A stretch of DNA of 7,001 nt from an uncultured Acetatifactor sp. (GTDB lineage: Bacteria > Bacillota > Clostridia > Lachnospirales > Lachnospiraceae). A program made the translations under genes and the position numbers. The stretch covers positions 1 to 7,001 of the forward strand of contig CANQSE010000102.1 in the NCBI GenBank assembly GCA_947626405.1. Reading direction: 5' to 3'. Below the pieces are notes generated by a model. That model worked only from the letters and a program-made list of their open reading frames with translations. It ran no database searches and was not told the origin of the DNA. Positions 1-4,872 of the stretch are shown here, piece by piece. How positions within the stretch are numbered: the first letter of the stretch is position 1; each line of letters begins with the position of its first letter.

Positions 1-42
1 CGGAGGAGAGAGTCTCGGATGCGGCGAAGGGAGGAAAAGAGG

Positions 43-1812
43 ATGGCGTCAGATAAAAATACCTCTAAGGGTGCGCTCAGCCGGACCAGGGCGCTTGTGC
101 AGGTCCTTAAATATATAGGCAGGTACAGGATCCTCGTGGGAGTGTCGTTAATTCTGGCGGCGTTTACGGTTGTCCTTACTCTGTATGTGCCGATTCTGAC
201 AGGAGAAGCCGTAGACGTCCTGATTGGCAAAGGCATGGTGGATTTTCAGGCTGTGTACGCGATCCTGATTAAAATCGGGATTGCCGTCGCGGCGACGGCG
301 GCAGCCCAGTGGCTTATGAGTACCTGCAACAACCATATCACGTACAGGGTGGTTAAGGACATAAGAGAGGACGCTTTCAGGAAGATCCAGGAGCTGCCGT
401 TAAAGTACCTTGACTCACATGCCTACGGAGAGATTGTAAGCAGGGTAGTCGCTGACGTCGATACATTTGCGGACGGACTTCTGATGGGATTCACCCAGCT
501 TTTTACGGGAGTGCTCACTATCGGCGGAACGCTGATTTTTATGCTGATAACGAATGTCCCGATTGCGCTTGTTGTCGTATGTATAACACCGGTATCATTT
601 CTGGCCGCCCGCTTTATCGCCACAAGGACGTACTCCATGTTTAAGCTGCAGTCGGAGACAAGGGGCGAGCAGACGGCGCTGATCGAGGAGATGATAGGCA
701 ATCAGAAGATTGTAAAATCATTTTCGCGGGAAAATGCTGTCAGGGAGCAGTTTGGAGAAATAAACGAAAGGCTAAAAAAATGTTCACTGGATGCCGTTTT
801 CTTTTCGTCGCTTACCAATCCCTGCACACGCTTTGTAAACAGCCTTGTGTATGCGGGAGTAGGAATTTTCGGCGCTTTCCTCGCCATACGGGGAGGTATC
901 AGCGTGGGAAGGCTTTCATGCTTTCTGAGCTATGCGAATCAGTACACGAAACCCTTTAACGAGATTTCGGGTGTGGTGACGGAGCTTCAAAACGCCCTTG
1001 CATGCGCCGGAAGAATCTTTGAGCTTACGGGCGAGGAGCCGCAGACGCCTGATTTAGGTGATGCGCTGACACTTACGGACGCACGGGGAAATGTCAGTCT
1101 TGAGGATGTTTCGTTCAGCTATGTGCCCGAGCGGGAGCTTATACGGAATTTTAATCTTTCGGTAAAGCCGGGGCAGAGGATAGCGATAGTTGGCCCGACA
1201 GGGTGCGGCAAAACGACGGTTATCAACCTGCTCATGCGCTTTTACGATGTGGACAGCGGGAGAATCTGCGTGGACGGAACCGACATCAGAAATATCACAA
1301 GGGGAAGTCTGCGCACCTCATACGGCATGGTGCTTCAGGAAACATGGCTTAAAACGGGGACAATCAGGGAAAATTTAAGCATCGGAAAACCGGACGCCAC
1401 TATGGAGGAGGTCGAGCAGGCGGCAAGGGCCGCCCATGCGCACAGTTTCATCAGGCGGCTGCCGAAGGGATACGACACTGTCATTTCAGAGGACGGCGGA
1501 AGCCTCTCACAGGGTCAGAAACAGCTCTTGTGCATTGCCAGGGTGATGCTCTGTCTTCCGCCAATGCTCATACTGGACGAGGCCACTTCCTCAATCGATA
1601 CCAGAACGGAGCTTAAGATCCAGAACGCTTTTGCAAAGATGATGGAAGGCCGCACAAGCTTCATTGTCGCACACAGACTTTCCACAATACGGGAAGCTGA
1701 CGTAATACTTGTGATGCGGGACGGAAACATTGTCGAGCAGGGGGATCACAAAACGCTGCTTGCCAAAGACGGATTTTACGCTAAGCTTTACAAAAGCCAG
1801 TTTGAGGGATGA
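43..1812 (+). CDS. ABC exporter half-transporter (permease fused to ATPase), heterodimer type
   Basis: This is an ATP-driven membrane exporter subunit with an N-terminal six-helix domain and a C-terminal nucleotide-binding domain; its substrate is unknown. Numbering from the ATG at 43 (589 aa), hydrophobic helices lie near 30-52, 71-91, 149-171, 173-192 and 262-282. ATPase motifs are complete: Walker A GPTGCGKTT (384-392), Q-loop Gln432, signature LSQGQ (488-492), Walker B MLILDE with Glu513, D-loop SSID and H-loop His544. The signature has Gln in place of the first Gly of LSGGQ, as seen in one half of heterodimeric exporters, so a partner subunit is expected, probably just upstream. I chose the ATG at 43 because GGGAGG at 29-34 sits 8 nt before it. 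An ATG at 19 would add eight charged residues encoded by that purine-rich stretch, and the frame is open to the window edge. No clear terminator follows on this strand. Confidence 0.95.
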   Translation: MASDKNTSKGALSRTRALVQVLKYIGRYRILVGVSLILAAFTVVLTLYVPILTGEAVDVLIGKGMVDFQAVYAILIKIGIAVAATAAAQWLMSTCNNHITYRVVKDIREDAFRKIQELPLKYLDSHAYGEIVSRVVADVDTFADGLLMGFTQLFTGVLTIGGTLIFMLITNVPIALVVVCITPVSFLAARFIATRTYSMFKLQSETRGEQTALIEEMIGNQKIVKSFSRENAVREQFGEINERLKKCSLDAVFFSSLTNPCTRFVNSLVYAGVGIFGAFLAIRGGISVGRLSCFLSYANQYTKPFNEISGVVTELQNALACAGRIFELTGEEPQTPDLGDALTLTDARGNVSLEDVSFSYVPERELIRNFNLSVKPGQRIAIVGPTGCGKTTVINLLMRFYDVDSGRICVDGTDIRNITRGSLRTSYGMVLQETWLKTGTIRENLSIGKPDATMEEVEQAARAAHAHSFIRRLPKGYDTVISEDGGSLSQGQKQLLCIARVMLCLPPMLILDEATSSIDTRTELKIQNAFAKMMEGRTSFIVAHRLSTIREADVILVMRDGNIVEQGDHKTLLAKDGFYAKLYKSQFEG

Positions 1813-1946
1813 AGCCAAGCGCAAATACGCAAAGCAGAAATACGCAAAGTACAAATACAAAAAGCGCAAATGCACAAAGCGCAAATGCACAAAGCGCAAA
1901 TACACAAAGTACAAATTCACAAATGTACAAATTTATAAATAAATAA
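1809..1946 (+). CDS. Candidate 45-aa Ser/Asn/Gln-rich small ORF, speculative
   Basis: An ATG at 1809-1811 overlaps the ABC gene's TGA in an ATGA arrangement, the geometry of translationally coupled genes, and stays open for 45 codons to TAA at 1944-1946. The body is seven five-residue units, ANTQS, RNTQS, TNTKS, ANAQS, ANAQS, ANTQS and TNSQM, followed by YKFINK. In this frame several differences between units are silent (AGC/AGT for Ser, ACG/ACA for Thr) and Asn is invariant. Against it: there is no spaced Shine-Dalgarno (GAGGG abuts the ATG), and the A-rich repeat has no stops in any frame, so an open frame is weak evidence. I recognise no family. It may simply be noncoding minisatellite DNA. 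Confidence 0.2.
   Translation: MKPSANTQSRNTQSTNTKSANAQSANAQSANTQSTNSQMYKFINK
1819..1923. repeat. 15-bp tandem repeat, seven copies
   Basis: Seven contiguous 15-base units start six bases after the ABC stop codon. Units 4 and 5 are identical (GCGCAAATGCACAAA). The others differ by one to a few bases: GCGCAAATACGCAAA, GCAGAAATACGCAAA, GTACAAATACAAAAA, GCGCAAATACACAAA and GTACAAATTCACAAA. A degenerate A-rich tail continues to about 1970. The unit is strand-asymmetric, rich in A and poor in T. It overlaps the speculative small ORF at 1809-1946. Confidence 0.9.
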
Positions 1947-1963
1947 ACAAATACAGAAAATAC

Positions 1964-2001
1964 AAAAAACCTCAGCTGCCTTCAACAGGCGACTGAGGTT
2001 T
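1964..2001 (-). terminator. Intrinsic terminator of tRNA-Gly
   Basis: CCTCAG (1970-1975) pairs with CTGAGG (1993-1998), and flanking AAA/TTT can extend the stem. An inner stem GCCT (1978-1981) and AGGC (1987-1990) closes a TCAAC loop. Read on the minus strand, the hairpin is followed by six T's (the A run at 1964-1969) and more T-rich DNA, a canonical intrinsic terminator four bases past the tRNA 3' end. On the plus strand only three T's follow, so it would stop the ABC transcript weakly at best. Confidence 0.85.
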
Positions 2002-2004
2002 CAG

Positions 2005-2077
2005 AGCGATAGACGGGACTCGAACCCGCGATTTCCACCTTGGCAAGGTGGCGCTCTACCAACTGAGCCACTATCGC
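2005..2077 (-). tRNA. tRNA-Gly (anticodon GCC)
   Basis: The minus strand folds into a complete 73-nt cloverleaf. The acceptor stem is GCGATAG/CTATCGC, the D stem GCTC/GAGC, and the anticodon stem CCACC/GGTGG around the loop TTGCCAA. The T stem is GCGGG/CCCGT with loop TTCGAGT. The anticodon GCC (complement at 2042-2044) reads GGC and GGU glycine codons. The discriminator base is U73, as usual for bacterial tRNA-Gly. CCA is not encoded (CTG follows), so it must be added by a nucleotidyltransferase. The gene has its own promoter at 2107-2135 and terminator at 1964-2001. Confidence 0.97.
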
Positions 2078-2106
2078 ATATATACAACTCACTGCGGACA
2101 AAAGCT

Positions 2107-2135
2107 ATTGTACTATATATTTACATGGCTGTCAA
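2107..2135 (-). promoter_or_regulatory. Sigma-A promoter of tRNA-Gly
   Basis: On the minus strand a perfect -35 TTGACA (plus-strand TGTCAA at 2130-2135) lies exactly 17 nt from a -10 TACAAT (plus-strand ATTGTA at 2107-2112). Transcription would start near 2100, about 23 nt before the tRNA 5' end. It fires away from the hsp20 promoter, and the two share the A/T-rich stretch 2136-2210, which could act as an UP-type element for either. Confidence 0.85.
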
Positions 2136-2210
2136 CCATAAAAATTAAAAATTGTATTCTTTTTGCAAAAAATAAAGGAAATATAAAAATTATAAAACAA
2201 AAATTAATTG

Positions 2211-2237
2211 TTAGCACTCGCTATTGACGAGTGCTAA
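2211..2237. promoter_or_regulatory. CIRCE operator (HrcA binding site)
   Basis: TTAGCACTC (2211-2219), a 9-base spacer, and GAGTGCTAA (2229-2237) form a perfect match to the CIRCE consensus TTAGCACTC-N9-GAGTGCTAA. CIRCE is the operator of the heat-shock repressor HrcA, whose activity depends on the GroE chaperonin. It overlaps the -35 element and spacer of the hsp20 promoter, so bound HrcA should block RNA polymerase. No hrcA gene is in this window. Confidence 0.97.
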
Positions 2238-2252
2238 CAAGAGTGGTATAAC
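2224..2252 (+). promoter_or_regulatory. Sigma-A promoter of hsp20, nested in CIRCE
   Basis: A -35 TTGACG (2224-2229) begins inside the CIRCE spacer and runs into its right arm. A 17-nt gap leads to the -10 TATAAC (2247-2252). Start would be near 2259, giving a leader of about 94 nt. The sequence upstream (2136-2210) is very A/T rich. Confidence 0.85.
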
Positions 2253-2258
2253 ATAATC

Positions 2259-2352
2259 AGAACGAAGGAGATGAAAGGTTACATACTTCATCCCACTCCG
2301 GGAAACAATGAGTATGACGTCAGTCACAAGTGTGGAAAAGGAGGAATGACTT
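2259..2352 (+). other. 5' leader of hsp20 with ribosome binding site
   Basis: The inferred untranslated leader ends in a strong Shine-Dalgarno, AAAAGGAGGA (2336-2345), with its GGAGG core eight bases before the ATG. GATGAA (2270-2275) can pair with TTCATC (2287-2292), extendable by GG/CC across a bulged A. TGACGTCA (2315-2322) is an 8-bp palindrome. I see no run of four U's opposite the Shine-Dalgarno, so no fourU-type thermometer is evident. Confidence 0.55.
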
Positions 2353-2796
2353 ATGTTGATGCCCAGTATTTTTGGAGAAAATTTGATCGAGGATTTCTTT
2401 GATGATTTTGCATATCCCTCGAGAGGGGTTGCAAGATACAACACTCCTACGACCAACGTGATGCGCACGGATATCAAGGAGAACGAATCCGGTTACGAGT
2501 TGTCCATTGATCTTCCGGGGTACAAAAAGGAAGATGTGAAGGCCGAGCTTAAAGATGGTTATCTGACCATCAGCGCAGAGTCTAAGCAGGAAAAGGATCA
2601 GAAGGATAGCAAAGGAAAATATATCCGTCGTGAGCGCTATTACGGAACCTGCAGCAGAAGCTTTTATGTAGGCGAGGATCTGGATCAGAATGATATAAGC
2701 GCGAAGTTTGAGGACGGTATATTGAAGCTTTCAGTACCGAAAAAGGAGCCCCAGCCCAAGGTGGAGGAGAAAAAATATATCCAGATCGAGGGCTGA
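2353..2796 (+). CDS. Hsp20 / alpha-crystallin family small heat-shock protein
   Basis: This cytosolic ATP-independent holdase binds unfolding proteins and keeps them soluble for DnaK/ClpB-type refolding (family knowledge). At 147 aa it has the usual length. The N-terminus MLMPSIFGENLIEDFF is the short amphipathic arm typical of clostridial Hsp20s. The alpha-crystallin domain spans about 37-130, with SIDLPGYKKEDV (51-62) and the hallmark FEDGILKLSVPK (119-130, the G-x-L consensus). The C-terminal tail holds the oligomerisation I-x-I motif IQI (143-145). The start at 2353 is fixed by GGAGG eight bases upstream. The gene is monocistronic, transcribed from its own CIRCE-controlled promoter and ended by the terminator at 2917-2954. 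HrcA-repressed heat induction is therefore the likely regulation. The family assignment is secure. Confidence 0.97.
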   Translation: MLMPSIFGENLIEDFFDDFAYPSRGVARYNTPTTNVMRTDIKENESGYELSIDLPGYKKEDVKAELKDGYLTISAESKQEKDQKDSKGKYIRRERYYGTCSRSFYVGEDLDQNDISAKFEDGILKLSVPKKEPQPKVEEKKYIQIEG

Positions 2797-2895
2797 CGGA
2801 CGAAGCCGAAGCCGTTTAAAACGCCCGCGAGGGAACGTTATCACGGCATGAGGAAACAAGCTGAACAAATGAAACGGTCAAAGCCGGCCGGATAA

Positions 2896-2912
2896 CGCTG
2901 TCAGGGACAGCG
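2896..2912 (+). other. Perfect 7-bp triloop hairpin in hsp20 3' region
   Basis: CGCTGTC (2896-2902), loop AGG and GACAGCG (2906-2912) form a tight stem-loop just ahead of the terminator hairpin. CGTTATC (2836-2842) and GATAACG (2891-2897) are an additional, competing inverted pair. Together with the terminator this gives the 120-base 3' region a structured character. The stretch 2797-2916 shows no credible gene. Confidence 0.5.
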
Positions 2913-2916
2913 CAAG

Positions 2917-2954
2917 ACAGCACGGAGAGCAGAGATGCTTCCCGTGCTGTTTTT
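2917..2954 (+). terminator. Intrinsic terminator of hsp20
   Basis: ACAGCACGG (2917-2925) pairs perfectly with CCGTGCTGT (2942-2950). An inner stem AGCA/TGCT (2928-2931 with 2936-2939) closes a GAGA loop. The stem runs directly into the T tract at 2950-2954. It lies 121 bases after the hsp20 stop codon. Confidence 0.9.
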
Positions 2955-3043
2955 GATTTGCCTGTCATGGGTAGCTTCTGTCGGGAGAATATCGGCAGTA
3001 CAGGGCGTGACTTGCAAGGAAAAGGCTGAATTGACTGTTACAA

Positions 3044-3086
3044 ATGCGCAAGGCGGCTTTGGATATATGCGCAAGGCGGCTTTGGA
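3044..3086. repeat. Perfect 20-bp direct repeat, period 23
   Basis: The same 20 bases (ATGCGCAAGG then CGGCTTTGGA) occur at 3044-3063 and 3067-3086, separated by TAT. The pair is bracketed by the short inverted repeat ACTGTTA (3034-3040) and TAACAGT (3089-3095). The period is not a multiple of three, which argues against coding. The rest of the gap from 2955 to 3094 shows no supported gene. Confidence 0.85.
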
Positions 3087-3094
3087 CTTAACAG

Positions 3095-3124
3095 TTGCGC
3101 ACAAACTGTCAGATATGTTAAAAT
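3095..3124 (+). promoter_or_regulatory. Candidate promoter of the transglutaminase-like gene
   Basis: An extended -10, TG-T-TAAAAT (3116-3124), lies 18 nt after a weak -35 TTGCGC (3095-3100). It follows the hsp20 terminator and precedes the next gene, with transcription starting near 3131. The -35 is poor, but an extended -10 can compensate. Confidence 0.5.
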
Positions 3125-3171
3125 AAAGAAGAATGTAAACAGTGCCGTATTGCGGCGGAATGTGTGGAGTC

Positions 3172-4734
3172 ATGAAATTAATTAAGCGTATTTTTCTTAT
3201 TCTGGCAGGTATTGTTACAGTGGGCTGCCTGGGCATTTTAATATGTGCGCTGAATCCTTCTCTGACGGATTTTTTTGCCGGAAAGGTAAAAGCGATTACG
3301 TCCGGTTCCGCGCATGGCGCAGATTATAATGACGGCGCCAGGGGTGAGGGAAATCTGGCGGAGGGTGTCCCTGGAATTGATCCTGACTGGCTTCCGGACA
3401 GGGAAAACGCAGGATATCTTGTCTCGGTGCAGGAGCCTGACAATCTGCCTGACGCAGTGGAGGGTCTTACAGGATATACGCCTGTAAACGGCGAAGCCCA
3501 GCAGGTGCTTCCGGAGGAAGCGGATACGGTCGCGCCCGGTGAGACCGGAGAAGGACTGGATTTTGACAGGGATTATTATCCGTATTATGCCATGCTGCAG
3601 TCTGAACCCAAAGCGCTTTACAGGCAGATATATGCTAACGCCAATGCGCTTAACACGGTGTTTACCCCTGTGTGCGACGTGGAGCTTGACACGCTGAGAC
3701 GTGTGTTTGAAGCGGTTTATAACGATCATCCGGAGCTTTTCTGGCTCGATTCGGGATTTTCCTGCAAATACCTGGAGGACGGGACATGTGTGGAGATTTC
3801 GCTGCAATATAACGAGACGGTGAATGATATGGAAGCGGCAAGGCAGATGTTTGAGTCCGCGGCTGAGAGCATACTGTCAGGAGCCAGGGCGCAGAACGGC
3901 GATTTTCTAAAGGAGCGGTATGTACATGATGCTCTCGCCGGTAAGGTGGAATATGACGGCGGCGCAAGGATGAACCAGAGCGCGTACAGCGGCCTTGTGA
4001 CCCTGAGGACTGTCTGTGCAGGGTATTCCAGGGCTTTCCAGTACATCATGCAGCAGCTTGGGATTCCGTGCTATTACTGCACAGGATATGCAGGGGAGGA
4101 TCACGCCTGGAACATTGTGAAGCTGGACGGAGAATATTACAATGTTGATGTGACCTGGGACGACACTGAGCAGATGACTTATGATTATTTTAACAGAACC
4201 GATGGGGAGTTTGCACCCACACACCGGCGCACGGGACTGTCTGTGTACCTTCCGGCCTGCATGGGGACAAAATACGGAGGCGATGCGGCGGATGACGGTG
4301 GCGAGGACGTGGAAGGACAGCCTGACACGGAGGAGAGTCTGCCCCCTGCAGAGCCTATGCGACCGCTCACATGGAATGGAAAAAATGACAGTGAACAGGA
4401 GGACGAGGAGGAAGACGAGGAAGCACAGCGCAGGGAAATTCTGGAAGAACTTGGCCTGAACGAGGATGAAGTGATGGACACCATGGAGGAGTATTACGCG
4501 GACTGCGCCGTCCAGATGAGACTGATCGGGGTGGGAGAGGGACAATTTTCAAATGTAGTTCCTGAGTCGCTCTGGAAAACGGTAGAGCTTGCTTACACAA
4601 TAGGAAGCTACAAAAACGGCTATTCCGACAAGATTCTTGATGAACTTGGCGCGGACAATTATTATATCCAGATACAGCTTCAGAACCTGGGGCACGGATA
4701 TTACAGGGTGTATCACAATATAGTTACATATTAG
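3172..4734 (+). CDS. Membrane-anchored transglutaminase-like domain protein
   Basis: This is probably an extracytoplasmic protein with a transglutaminase-like (papain-fold) domain; whether it cross-links, hydrolyses or only binds is unknown. From the ATG at 3172 (520 aa), MKLIKRIF plus a hydrophobic stretch (about 7-26) forms a signal anchor. TVGC does not fit a lipobox. A disordered linker follows (about 35-125), then a region containing DHPELFWL, typical of clostridial relatives. The catalytic triad looks intact: Cys282 in TVCAGYSRAF, His311 in EDHAWNIV and Asp326 in NVDVTW. A Gly/Asp/Glu-rich segment (about 365-420, with EDEEEDEE at 410-417) separates the core from a C-terminal part ending in VYHNIVTY. 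The start is uncertain: GGAG is only 2 nt before the ATG at 3172, while an ATG at 3160 or GTG at 3142 would lengthen the N-terminus without a better ribosome site. Its own promoter is proposed at 3095-3124. Confidence 0.88.
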   Translation: MKLIKRIFLILAGIVTVGCLGILICALNPSLTDFFAGKVKAITSGSAHGADYNDGARGEGNLAEGVPGIDPDWLPDRENAGYLVSVQEPDNLPDAVEGLTGYTPVNGEAQQVLPEEADTVAPGETGEGLDFDRDYYPYYAMLQSEPKALYRQIYANANALNTVFTPVCDVELDTLRRVFEAVYNDHPELFWLDSGFSCKYLEDGTCVEISLQYNETVNDMEAARQMFESAAESILSGARAQNGDFLKERYVHDALAGKVEYDGGARMNQSAYSGLVTLRTVCAGYSRAFQYIMQQLGIPCYYCTGYAGEDHAWNIVKLDGEYYNVDVTWDDTEQMTYDYFNRTDGEFAPTHRRTGLSVYLPACMGTKYGGDAADDGGEDVEGQPDTEESLPPAEPMRPLTWNGKNDSEQEDEEEDEEAQRREILEELGLNEDEVMDTMEEYYADCAVQMRLIGVGEGQFSNVVPESLWKTVELAYTIGSYKNGYSDKILDELGADNYYIQIQLQNLGHGYYRVYHNIVTY

Positions 4735-4738
4735 TGCG

Positions 4739-4822
4739 GACGTATGTAATTTAGTATATTGAAGCTGGCATATGTAATTTAGTATATTGAAACTGACGTA
4801 TATAATTTAATACACTGAATAT
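4739..4822. repeat. 28-bp tandem repeat, three copies
   Basis: Three contiguous 28-base units (4739-4766, 4767-4794, 4795-4822) start four bases after the previous stop codon. They share the core TAATTTAGTATATTGAA. Units 1 and 2 differ at a few positions and unit 3 is more diverged. In unit 3, TATGTAAT has become TATATAAT, creating a perfect TATAAT hexamer at 4801-4806 (-35 match poor) that could serve the gene at 4873. No spacers, hence not CRISPR. The rest of the gap (4823-4860) is A/T-rich, and I see no terminator. Confidence 0.9.
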
Positions 4823-4872
4823 TGCGTTTTTAAAAATTACATATATCTTCTAAATATTTTGGAGGGATTGGT

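Noticed and set aside
1730..1942. 70-codon plus-strand ORF with a Lys/Tyr-rich repeat tail
   Set aside because: Most of it is an out-of-frame reading of the ABC ATPase end. The tail only reflects the stop-free 15-bp array, and variation between units is non-conservative in this frame.
2005..2077. tRNA gene as an integration (att) site for a mobile element
   Set aside because: No integrase gene and no second copy of the tRNA 3' end is visible in the window.
2271..2402. 43-codon upstream ORF in the hsp20 leader overlapping the hsp20 start
   Set aside because: GAAGGAG directly abuts the ATG, leaving no spacing for initiation, and the peptide shows no recognisable feature.
2935..3126. 63-codon plus-strand ORF with a signal-peptide-like N-terminus (MLPVLFLICLSW) and a GGAG seven bases upstream
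   Set aside because: Its start codon lies inside the hairpin of the hsp20 terminator and its hydrophobic start is encoded by the terminator stem and T tract. It also contains the 23-bp-period duplication, which shifts frame between copies. I recognise no family.
3907..4545. 212-codon minus-strand ORF opposite the transglutaminase-like gene
   Set aside because: It is the antisense shadow of a gene with an intact catalytic triad, and it has no family motif of its own.
4739..4822. CRISPR-like array of 28-bp units
   Set aside because: Units are directly contiguous with no unique spacers, number only three, and no cas gene is nearby. The same applies to the 30-bp array at 6061-6150.
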